Assembly (NCBI GenBank): GCA_022844585.1
Contig: JALHLM010000109.1
Span: 1-13,513, forward strand
Length of the DNA stretch: 13,513 bases
Origin: Pirellulales bacterium
GTDB taxonomy: Bacteria; Planctomycetota; Planctomycetia; Pirellulales; JALHLM01
Reading direction: 5' to 3'
The position numbers and the translations under genes are program-made. The notes under the pieces are model-generated. The model saw only the letters and a program-made list of their open reading frames with translations, made no database searches and was not told the DNA's origin. Shown here in pieces: positions 5,997 to 12,887 of the stretch. The first letter of the stretch is position 1; every line of letters begins with the position of its first letter.

Positions 5997-7922
5997 ATGG
6001 CCACCGGCGCCCGCGGCTCCAATGTCAGCGCGACCACGTTCTTCAACATGGCCACGTTCGCGCTCGTCCTAGGCTTTCTGTTCCTGGCGCGCGCCGTAGT
6101 CCTCCCTTTAGCGATGGCCATTCTGCTCACGGCCTTGCTGGCGCCGTTAGTGCGCGGCGTGGAACGCTGGGGAATTCCACGGGTATTGGCGGTGATCGCC
6201 GTCGTGGCGTTGATTTCGCTCGCCTTCGTGGGACTAGGCGCGATGATCGGCAACCAGGCCGTCAACCTCAGCGGAGAGATGGGAAAATACCAACAGCAAT
6301 TGCGCGATAAATTTCAGACGCTGAAGGCGAACATTGGGCCGACGGACCAAATGCGCGAGTCGATGGAAGCGCTGGAAGGCCTGTCGGAAGCGGCCACCGA
6401 AGCCACGGCAGATGACGCCGAGGACAAGCCGAAGGCCAAGGTGCCTGAGATGGACCTGCCGGGTCCCAATATCGCGGAAATGAATCAAGGCGCCGGCGAC
6501 AAGGCCGAGGAGCCCATTCCCGTCCGCGTGGTCGCCGAACCGGCCTCGCCTTTGAGCGGCGCCCGGCAGTGGATGGCCACGCTGATGGAACCGCTGGGCG
6601 TGGCGGCGATGGTGTTTGTCCTGACGGTGTTCATGCTCATTGCCCGTGAGGACTTGCGCAACCGCGGCCTGGTGCTGATCGGCGGCGATCGCGTGCCCGG
6701 CACCACGCAGCTACTGGAGGAAGCCTGGCAGCGCGTGAGCCGGTATCTGCGCATGCAACTGCTCATCAATACGCTTTACGGCCTGGCCGTCTTCGCATTG
6801 ACATTCGCCGCTGGCTTGCCGAACGCCCTGCTGTTTGGCATCCAGGCGATGGTATTTCGGTTCGTTCCTTATCTAGGACCAATCGTCGCGGCGGGGTTGC
6901 CTTTGGCGGTCACGCTGGCCGTCACCGAAGGTTGGCCCACGTTCGTCGCCGTGGCCGCCGGGCTGCTCGTGCTGGAGTTGGTCGTCAACAACGTGCTGGA
7001 GCCTTGGCTCTACGGATCGAGCACCGGCGTGTCCGCTGTCGGCATTCTGGTGTCCGCGTTCTTCTGGACATGGCTCTGGGGCGCCGTCGGGCTCGTGCTG
7101 GCCACGCCGCTGACGGTCTGTCTCGTCGTGCTCGGACGGCACGTACCAGCGCTCAAGTTCTGGGCCACGCTGCTCAGCGAGGAATCTCCCCTGGGGCCGA
7201 TCGAACGACTTTACCAGCGTCTCTTGGCGCGCGATTCCTTCGAGTCGCTGCGGATCATCGACGAAGTGCGAAATGAAAATAAAGCCACGGTGGTTACTTC
7301 CATTTCCGGCTTGCTGTCCGGAGCGGTCACGAACGCCGCCGTGGATCATGCCTTGGGAGAAATCGACGACGAACGCTTGCAGTCATTTACGTCGACGTTC
7401 GACCACGTCTGGCAGGAAGTCGTCCAAGAGTTTGACTTGCCGCCACCGGAAGAACTCCAAGAGCGTGGATCGCTCCGGGCGCTCTGCCTGCCAGCCCGGG
7501 GCGTATGCGACGCGCAAGGTAGCCGCATCACCGCAGCCTTCCTGACGAACGAGGGCTGGGCGGCCACGGCGGCGGAACCTCAGCTGCTCGGCCACGATCT
7601 CGCGGCCGCGGCCGTGGACGGCGCCTTTGACGTCTGTGTCGTCACGGCCATCGGCGAACGCGCCGCCGCTCACGCGCGATACCTCTGCCGGCGGCTCACC
7701 TTGCAGGGCTGGCATGGTCCCATCGCCGTCTTCGTGACGCCAGGCGAATCACTCACGGCAACCGACATGGAACGCCTGGCCGCGGTCGGTGCGGCCGAAG
7801 TGATCAAGTCCCACGCGGAGTTGGCGCTCAAATTGGCAGCACTGACGGAGCGAGCGCGGATCGAACGCGAACTTCCGGCTACTGACGGTAAGCGGGAGCA
7901 AGCATCCGCCGCGGCGAAGTAG
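5997..7922 (+). CDS. AI-2E/PerM-family membrane transporter with long C-terminal soluble domain
   Basis: The product is 641 aa from ATG 5997; an earlier in-frame TTG (5907) would add 30 non-hydrophobic residues, and neither has a clear SD, so the start is only probable. Hydrophobic segments lie near residues 18-52 (two close helices) and 61-84. A hydrophilic, Glu/Lys/Asp-rich loop (85-190) follows, then helices near 199-216, 254-274, 276-309, 313-331 and 345-379. The loop plus the FVPYLGPIVAAGLPLAV region (289-305) and the NNVLEPWLYG turn (331-340) are diagnostic of the AI-2E exporter (formerly UPF0118/PerM) family. Members have been linked to signal or ion export, but the substrate here is unknown. 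The remaining ~260 residues (380-641) are soluble; about 492-612 look like an alternating alpha/beta domain (ALCLPARG, FDVCVVTAIGE, PIAVFVTPG). Upstream, 273 nt separate it from the divergent oxidoreductase gene, where I see no convincing promoter. Confidence 0.87.
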   Translation: MATGARGSNVSATTFFNMATFALVLGFLFLARAVVLPLAMAILLTALLAPLVRGVERWGIPRVLAVIAVVALISLAFVGLGAMIGNQAVNLSGEMGKYQQQLRDKFQTLKANIGPTDQMRESMEALEGLSEAATEATADDAEDKPKAKVPEMDLPGPNIAEMNQGAGDKAEEPIPVRVVAEPASPLSGARQWMATLMEPLGVAAMVFVLTVFMLIAREDLRNRGLVLIGGDRVPGTTQLLEEAWQRVSRYLRMQLLINTLYGLAVFALTFAAGLPNALLFGIQAMVFRFVPYLGPIVAAGLPLAVTLAVTEGWPTFVAVAAGLLVLELVVNNVLEPWLYGSSTGVSAVGILVSAFFWTWLWGAVGLVLATPLTVCLVVLGRHVPALKFWATLLSEESPLGPIERLYQRLLARDSFESLRIIDEVRNENKATVVTSISGLLSGAVTNAAVDHALGEIDDERLQSFTSTFDHVWQEVVQEFDLPPPEELQERGSLRALCLPARGVCDAQGSRITAAFLTNEGWAATAAEPQLLGHDLAAAAVDGAFDVCVVTAIGERAAAHARYLCRRLTLQGWHGPIAVFVTPGESLTATDMERLAAVGAAEVIKSHAELALKLAALTERARIERELPATDGKREQASAAAK

Positions 7923-7935
7923 CAAGGCCGAGAAC

Positions 7936-8483
7936 TCAGTCTGGCGAAGTCACCACAATCTCGCGCAGTTCAAGCTCCGGCGCGGCGCGCTGCGTCGAGC
8001 CAGCCATTTGAACGACGTCGTCGCTCACCACGCCCGCCGCGCGATCTTCGTCGCTCAACGCGCGGTCTTCGCGCGCAGCGAAGGGCGGACTCCGCCCACG
8101 CGGTTCCCGCAGGCGATGCACGAAGAACGCTCCGGCTGCGTGTTGCTTGGGCAGCAATTCGAAGCTGAAAATGCTGCGATCATAGACGTGGATCGCGACA
8201 TCGAACTGCGGCAGATCTTCGTAACCGAAAGAAACTGCTGCGCATGCCGCGTCTGGCTGAAGTCTTCGATCGTCTGCAGGCTGCAAATCGTAGCGTTGAA
8301 AAAGGCCAACCATAGCGCGATAAACAGCTCGTCCAAAAACAATTGCCGATTGCCATGCTGGCCGTCACGCAGCTTGCGCACCTGCTTCTCCAGCATGCGC
8401 ACGTACTTGCCCCCCATGACCGAACTCGGCCACTCCGGCAACTCAGCCGCCGCATCACGTTTGGACCTACGCTTCGTACCCAT
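7936..8483 (-). pseudogene. Decayed IS4-type transposase (internal deletion, frameshift, 3' truncation)
   Basis: From ATG 8483 the frame reads MGTKRRSKRDAAAELPEWPS, then GNRQLFLDELF, LAFFNATICSLQTIEDFSQT and LSVTKICRSS, the N-terminal part of planctomycete IS4-type transposases. After about residue 93 the family pattern moves to another frame: DLPQFDVAIHVYDRSIFSFE, FFVHRLREP, REDRALSDEDRAAGVVSD and TSPD, the middle of the same protein, ending at TGA 7936-7938. The catalytic N-terminal Asp region and the C-terminal domain are missing. The frames meet at GATCTGCCGC (8208-8217, minus strand), which can be read as ICR in one frame and DLP in the other, so the deletion probably used this short homology. 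Nothing functional can be made. The remnant lies 13 nt beyond the transporter stop. No intact terminal inverted repeats were found. Confidence 0.82.
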
Positions 8484-8606
8484 CAACTGCGTAATTTGCG
8501 TAAGCCGAGAGGATGGCGCAAGGCCAATTCAACGTAAAAACCACGGACAGTATTGGGACAAACCGCCAGTGGCACCCTACATCAAACTTTTTGAAGAGAT
8601 ATTTAG

Positions 8607-9794
8607 TTACGGCGCTTTCGGCTTGATGATCGGTTGCCGGCCGATTGAACGGTAGAACTGCGCGACCGCTTCCGGCGTTGGCAGGTCCAGGACAAAACCG
8701 TCGGGAAAGAAGACCGTCGATGGGCCCGCGGAACCGACGTCGGCGAAGCCGTCGTGAGCGCCGTGCAGAACGCGGGGCTGGTCCATCATTTGATTCACGG
8801 CGGTGGCAACCCGTTCGTTCTCCGGACCGCTCCAGTTTAGCAGTGTCTCGCCGCGATCGGTCGCCAGCACGATGTTGCGGCCGCGCGCCGTGGGATCGAT
8901 CACGCCCAGCAGGTCGTAATCTCCGACGAGCGGCTTGAGGGACCTGCCGTCGATCACTTGACCCGTCTCCAACGGCCAATCCGTACGAGCAGGCAGTTTC
9001 AACGCTTGTCCACTCGCGTTGCGAGCGATGCCGTCGGCGTCGACGACATAGTAGTTGAACGTCCGCGCCGCTTGCTTTTCGGCGGCGTTAGCCGTGGTAA
9101 CGATACCGGTGGTTTTGCTGGTATGGGCTTTGATCGTGATCGGTTTGCCGGGGTAGCCCAGCTCGATCCATTTCGTGGACAGCGGATTGGTATTGCGCAC
9201 CGCGATGATGCGATTCTGCAAGCGCGCCACTTGCTGGAAGATGCGGTAGTGCGCCGGAGTCATGCCACCGTACTTGGCGGCCGCGAGTCCGGCGATTCCG
9301 GCCCGTGCCGACGGCGCGGCAGCCTTCGCCCCCTTCATCAACAAGGCGCTGAACACGGCCACGCCAACCGTGGCGACGAAATTGGCGAGCAGCGCCGCCG
9401 CCGCGTCGAGGTCCTGGCTGGTTTTCGCGCTGGCGGTCAGCGAGATCGCGTTGCAGAAATCCATGCCGGCGGAGATTACCTGGTAACCCAGGAATATCGC
9501 ACCGCCAGCGAGCATCAACGCGTCGACCACGAAGCCGACGCCGAAGTAATGCGAGCCCGCCCAGACGGCCAACGTGCCGGCCATAATCAGCAACGCCGTG
9601 GGCGACAACATCGCCTGGAACTCCTCTTGAATCTCCCCGGGCAGCAAGGGCGCGGTGCGGCGGAGGACTTCGCGAAACCGGTCGTCGAGCGACATCGTCG
9701 CCACGTTCACGGCGGCGCCGGGCTGTGCGGTTTGCGGAGGAAGCGGGGTCATCGTGCCGTCCAAACGACAAATGCCTGCGGCCGGTGCTGCCAT
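8607..9794 (-). CDS. Polymorphic-toxin-like protein with ExoY/edema-factor-like nucleotidyl cyclase domain
   Basis: The product has 395 aa from ATG 9794, chosen because GGGAG (9803-9807) ends 8 nt upstream; ATG 9809 would add five residues and lacks an SD. Residues 1-60 are Pro/Ala rich. Residues 66-155 hold three hydrophobic helices (ALLIMAGTLAVWAGSHYFG; FVVDALMLAGGAIFLGYQVI; FVATVGVAVFSALLM) with an SAKTSQDLDAAAALL linker, as in pre-toxin modules of polymorphic toxins. From about 180 the sequence resembles the ExoY/CyaA/edema factor catalytic domain (Anthrax_toxA). IFQQVARLQNRIIAVRN (185-201) precedes ELGYPGK (211-217), matching the first catalytic lysine (Lys217). LKPLVGDYDLLGV (286-298) matches LKPLTADYDLFAL of edema factor, with metal-binding Asp292 and Asp294. 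VLHGAHD (342-348) matches the catalytic NHGTE/His region, and TVFFPDG its end. The domain is shorter than known members and the second catalytic lysine is displaced. The likely product is a cyclic nucleotide in a target cell; this is inferred. A divergent inactive homologue is possible. No neighbouring immunity or secretion gene is seen. Confidence 0.72.
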   Translation of the reverse strand: MAAPAAGICRLDGTMTPLPPQTAQPGAAVNVATMSLDDRFREVLRRTAPLLPGEIQEEFQAMLSPTALLIMAGTLAVWAGSHYFGVGFVVDALMLAGGAIFLGYQVISAGMDFCNAISLTASAKTSQDLDAAAALLANFVATVGVAVFSALLMKGAKAAAPSARAGIAGLAAAKYGGMTPAHYRIFQQVARLQNRIIAVRNTNPLSTKWIELGYPGKPITIKAHTSKTTGIVTTANAAEKQAARTFNYYVVDADGIARNASGQALKLPARTDWPLETGQVIDGRSLKPLVGDYDLLGVIDPTARGRNIVLATDRGETLLNWSGPENERVATAVNQMMDQPRVLHGAHDGFADVGSAGPSTVFFPDGFVLDLPTPEAVAQFYRSIGRQPIIKPKAP

Positions 9795-9802
9795 GGCGGG
9801 AT

Positions 9803-9807
9803 CTCCC
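9803..9807 (-). promoter_or_regulatory. Shine-Dalgarno deciding start of the toxin-like gene
   Basis: GGGAG on the minus strand, 8 nt before ATG 9794. It lies within the first codons of the longer frame from ATG 9809, so the shorter start is preferred. Confidence 0.55.
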
Positions 9808-9988
9808 ATTGATTTACCAACTAACGATCACGGCCGTCCACCGGCGAAGGGGAACGCGGCCTGCGATCCGATAGGGAGATTACGGCGCCGGCCGGAAGGG
9901 CTTACAGAAAAAGCGAGATACGACCATCAGGCACGAAAGCCCGTTGCCGGCTGATTACCTGAGTCGTAACTGCTTTGGCCTCCGCGTA

Positions 9989-11638
9989 CTATTTGCCGCG
10001 GAACAGTTCCTTCAATTTCCGCGTTCGCTGCTCGGTCCATTCGGGCGGATCGGTGACCGCTACCCAGGCGTCGATGTAACTCGAGGGCGCATAGTTGTGC
10101 CCATAGCCGTGAGGCACCGTGGTGGCCATCGGCAGGTCGAAGCCGAGTTGTAAGAAAGTCACGATGGGATACCAACTCAAGTAAGGCGACACGTCCGGTC
10201 CTCGTTCTCCGATCAACCAATCCGGCTTGTGATACAGCAGGTTGGGCGAAAAGAATGACATCGGATCGCTGGCATGCTGGATGTAAACAAACCGCATGGG
10301 TCCCCAGCGCGAACCGCCGTTGTCGATCGAACTTTCCCGGCCGGTGAACCGCAAAATCGAACCGTCGCGAAATCGTGGCAGCCACATCGGCGAGTCGGCG
10401 TTGCGCGCGGCCGTGGCGTGCGACCAATGCGTATTGGGAAACGGCGGTCCGCTCCAGACGCCGCCCTGGACTGGATCTTCAAACACGGTCAACAAGTCGG
10501 CGCTGGCGGCGGAGCCCAGCGAACCGAGGCTGAGTCCGTGCAAGTAAAGCTTGGGACGCTCGGCGCGCGGCAACTTCGTCCAATGCGCGTAAACCGCATC
10601 GAACAGGGCCTTGGCCGATTCCCGCGAGCGCTCCGGATCGACGAGGATCGTCAGCCAACTTGGCAGATAAGAGTACTGCATACTGACAATGGCGGTGTCC
10701 CCGCCGTGCAGATACTCCAAGGTGTCGACCGCGCCGGGGTCAAGCCAACCGGTGCCGGTGGGCGTGGCGACGACCAGCAGCGAGCGATCGAATCCGCCAG
10801 CCCGCACCAGTTCCTGCAGTGCCAGTTCCGCACGTTCTTCCTCGGTTTCGCGCGAAGCCAGTCCCACGTAAACGCGCAGTGGGCGCATGGCTGTTGCGCC
10901 ACGGAACTCGCTGATCTGCTCTCGCGTCGGTCCGGCGGCGATGAACTCCTTGCCATACCGCCCGACGGTGTCCCAAGCCACGAGCGACTCCGCGCTGCCG
11001 GACGCGCTCGGCTCGGTCGGTTGCGCAACGCCTTCGTCAATGATTTGGTCCATGCTCAAGAACACTCGGTCGGCGGCGTCGAGCGCTAGACGAGCGATAA
11101 CGTGGTTGGCAATCAAAACAAGCGCGGTGCCCAGCAGCACGGTGCTCAATACGTACGACACGCGCCGGGGAACGACGCGCGTGACCCGCCGATGCACAAA
11201 CAGCCAGCAACGGAGTAACCCGCGCGCCGCGAAAACGAGCGCCACGCCCGTCGCCAGAGCGATACCGGCGACGCTCGACGGATAGGCGCTTTCGACCGGC
11301 TCCATTTCCATCAGCGCTCGAATCGAGTTTTGCCAAATCGTCGCGCGCCACAGAAACCAGACGGCCACCGCTGCGACGGTGACGGTGGTGATCCGCTTGC
11401 TCCACAGCTGTATCTGCGGGTCAGGCTGGCGGATTTCCAGATACGTCCAGAGCCAGACAAACAGCACGCCCAGGCCATAGCCGACCGCCAGCGCCAATCC
11501 CGAGAGAATTCCTTGCACAGCGAAATGCCGTGGCAAGAGTGAGGGGCTCAGCGACGCCGCGAAGCAGAGTGCGCCGCTCGCCAGGCCGATGAAGGAGAAG
11601 GTCTTCCACGTCTCACTGACCGCCATAGGGATGCGCAT
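9989..11638 (-). CDS. Membrane-anchored alpha/beta hydrolase (Abhydrolase_9 family)
   Basis: The product is 549 aa from ATG 11638; GGAG (11647-11650) ends 8 nt upstream, favouring it over GTG 11665 and ATG 11626. The N-terminal half has five hydrophobic helices near residues 14-36, 42-66, 83-99, 122-142 and 160-181, matching the Abhydrolase_9 N-terminal membrane domain. The C-terminal half (about 245-545) is the alpha/beta hydrolase domain. LRVYVGLASRETEEERAELA (254-273) opens it. LLVVATPTGTGWLDPGAVDT (287-306) follows, and the nucleophile elbow is LHGLSLGSLGS (366-376) with Ser370. Later come VYIQHASDPMSFF (451-463) with Asp458 and VPHGYGHNY (508-516) with His510; these are the likely acid and base, by family analogy. 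The natural substrate is unknown; a lipid or ester in or near the membrane is plausible. Both neighbours share its strand, but gaps of 167 and 194 nt suggest separate transcription. Confidence 0.88.
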   Translation of the reverse strand: MRIPMAVSETWKTFSFIGLASGALCFAASLSPSLLPRHFAVQGILSGLALAVGYGLGVLFVWLWTYLEIRQPDPQIQLWSKRITTVTVAAVAVWFLWRATIWQNSIRALMEMEPVESAYPSSVAGIALATGVALVFAARGLLRCWLFVHRRVTRVVPRRVSYVLSTVLLGTALVLIANHVIARLALDAADRVFLSMDQIIDEGVAQPTEPSASGSAESLVAWDTVGRYGKEFIAAGPTREQISEFRGATAMRPLRVYVGLASRETEEERAELALQELVRAGGFDRSLLVVATPTGTGWLDPGAVDTLEYLHGGDTAIVSMQYSYLPSWLTILVDPERSRESAKALFDAVYAHWTKLPRAERPKLYLHGLSLGSLGSAASADLLTVFEDPVQGGVWSGPPFPNTHWSHATAARNADSPMWLPRFRDGSILRFTGRESSIDNGGSRWGPMRFVYIQHASDPMSFFSPNLLYHKPDWLIGERGPDVSPYLSWYPIVTFLQLGFDLPMATTVPHGYGHNYAPSSYIDAWVAVTDPPEWTEQRTRKLKELFRGK

Positions 11639-11646
11639 GCCGCGAA

Positions 11647-11650
11647 CTCC
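11647..11650 (-). promoter_or_regulatory. Shine-Dalgarno of the Abhydrolase_9 gene
   Basis: GGAG on the minus strand (in the context CCGGAG) 8 nt before ATG 11638. It decides between three in-frame candidate starts. Confidence 0.6.
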
Positions 11651-11748
11651 GGATTCGATCCGCACAAAGGTGCGATCGAATTATCTTCGCGGCCGGAGCG
11701 GCGTTTGGCAACGGCGCGGCGCATGCCCGAATGGTCGATGAACTACGA

Positions 11749-11777
11749 CTGAGGAGTGCAAAGCTTGCACTCCTCAG
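11749..11777. repeat. Perfect 13-bp-stem hairpin between pirin and hydrolase genes
   Basis: CTGAGGAGTGCAA (11749-11761) and TTGCACTCCTCAG (11765-11777) pair without mismatch around AGC. It begins 29 nt beyond the stop of the pirin gene on its transcribed side and has no U-tract on the minus strand, so it is not a classical intrinsic terminator. It could still block 3' exonucleases or be an interspersed palindrome. Confidence 0.75.
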
Positions 11778-11805
11778 CATGGTTCCTGGCACGTTACGAT
11801 TGCGC

Positions 11806-12504
11806 TCAGGCCAGGTCGAAGAGCATGACTTCGGCGTTGCTGTGCGCTGTGATCGTCAGTTCGCGTTCTTCGCTCAGCGCCGCGGCGTCGCCAGCCGTGA
11901 GCACCGCTCCGTTCACCGTGATGTCGCCGCGCAGGACCTGCAGCCAGGCGTGGCGTTCCACGTTCAGCGGATGGCGGAGTTGCTGGTGTCCGTCCAGCGA
12001 CGCCAGGTAAATCCGCGCGTCCGCATGGATCAGCAGGGAACCCTCCGCGCCGTCGCGCGACGCGACCAAACGCAGCCGGTTGTGCCGTTCCGATTCGTCG
12101 AAGCGCTTTTGCTCGTAGCTCGGTTCGAGTCCCTTGCGTTCCGGGAAGAGCCAGATCTGATACAGGTGGACCGGCTCGTCCGCGGACGGGTTGAACTCGC
12201 TGTGCGTGATGCCGGTGCCGGCCGTCATGCGTTGGAATTCGCCCGGGCGGAGGACTTCGCCGTTGCCCATCGAGTCGCGGTGTTCGAGTGCGCCCGAGAG
12301 GACGTAGGTGACGATCTCCATGTTGTCGTGCGGATGCGTGCCGAAGCCCTGGCCGGGTTGCACCACGTCCTCGTTCATCACTCGCAGCGCCCGGAAGTGG
12401 ACGTGCTTCGGGTCGCGATACGAGGCGAACGAGAAAGTGTGGTACGAATCAAGCCAGCCATGATTCACGTGGCCGCGTTCGTGGGACTTGCGCACGGTGA
12501 GCAT
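11806..12504 (-). CDS. Pirin family protein (quercetin 2,3-dioxygenase-like)
   Basis: A bicupin of 232 aa, the usual length of bacterial YhhW-type pirins. It starts MLTVRKSHERGHVNHGWLDS and continues YHTFSFASY (21-29), both typical. The N-terminal cupin carries the metal site: GFGTHPHDNMEIVTYVLSG (53-71) with His57 and His59, and GITHSEFNPS (98-107) with His101 and Glu103. EHRDSMGN (74-81) and ERKGLEPSYEQKRF (122-135) are further landmarks. The C-terminal cupin (about 140-232) lacks an equivalent His set. Some homologues cleave quercetin and others act as redox-responsive regulators, so the role is not fixed by sequence. AAGGAGG (12513-12519) lies 8 nt before the ATG, indicating strong translation. 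Confidence 0.93.
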   Translation of the reverse strand: MLTVRKSHERGHVNHGWLDSYHTFSFASYRDPKHVHFRALRVMNEDVVQPGQGFGTHPHDNMEIVTYVLSGALEHRDSMGNGEVLRPGEFQRMTAGTGITHSEFNPSADEPVHLYQIWLFPERKGLEPSYEQKRFDESERHNRLRLVASRDGAEGSLLIHADARIYLASLDGHQQLRHPLNVERHAWLQVLRGDITVNGAVLTAGDAAALSEERELTITAHSNAEVMLFDLA

Positions 12505-12512
12505 CGGACCGT

Positions 12513-12519
12513 CCTCCTT
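12513..12519 (-). promoter_or_regulatory. Strong Shine-Dalgarno of the pirin gene
   Basis: AAGGAGG on the minus strand, 8 nt before ATG 12504. It is one of the best SD matches in the window. Confidence 0.8.
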
Positions 12520-12699
12520 ACTAGGCGTCGCTTAACGGGTTTACTAGCACTGTCTTGGATGAACCCGCGACGCGCGAGGTTTCAGGGCAGGAGAGGAGGG
12601 GGACGATGAGACTAACGGCGATCGCATTTGGCGCGGTAGAACGCCGGCGGCGTAAGTGGTTTATTGGAGGTAAGGAGGTGGCGGGGGTTTTTCCGGGGG

Positions 12700-12729
12700 T
12701 TCACCACGGAGGCACGGAGGGCACGGAGA
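12700..12729. repeat. 30-bp direct repeat, copy 1
   Basis: The 30 bases from TTCACCACGG to GGCACGGAGA are identical to 13371-13400. Inside, CACGGAG occurs three times with G-rich spacers. Copy 1 is followed after 14 nt by the 8-bp minisatellite. I recall such GGAGGCACGGAGG sequences as an interspersed type in planctomycete and related genomes (not checked). Confidence 0.85.
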
Positions 12730-12743
12730 GGGGGAGGAGGAGA

Positions 12744-12887
12744 GGAGGAAAGGAGTAAAGGAGTAAAGGAGGAAAGGAGTAAAGGAGTAAAGGAGTAAAG
12801 GAGTAAAGGAGTAAAGGAGTAAAGGAGTAAAGGAGTAAAGGAGTAAAGGAGTAAAGGAGTAAAGGAGTAAAGGAGGAAAGGAGGAAA
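12744..12887. repeat. 8-bp minisatellite, 18 units
   Basis: Eighteen uninterrupted units of GGAGKAAA fill 144 bp. Fourteen units are GGAGTAAA; units 1, 4, 17 and 18 are GGAGGAAA. The variants sit at or near the edges while the interior (units 5-16) is uniform, as expected if the array expands from the middle by slippage. The minus strand has no stop in any frame of the repeat because the unit length is not a multiple of three, which creates spurious long ORFs rich in Leu, Tyr, Ser, Phe, Thr and Pro. Confidence 0.95.

Noticed and set aside
8550..8606. Left end of the IS4 element or a half-palindrome near CCGCCAGTGGCACC
   Set aside because: Only one arm is present and no matching inverted end was found near 7936, so the IS boundary cannot be defined.
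8958..9812. 284-aa plus-strand ORF considered as an immunity gene for the toxin-like gene
   Set aside because: It is fully antisense to the toxin-like gene, Arg/His/Gly-rich and has no SD or known immunity fold. It behaves like a shadow ORF.
11731..12609. 292-aa plus-strand ORF over the pirin gene
   Set aside because: Antisense shadow of the pirin coding sequence, which has a strong SD and conserved cupin histidines.
12744..12887. CRISPR array
   Set aside because: The units are 8 bp with no spacers, so this is a simple tandem repeat. No cas genes are nearby.
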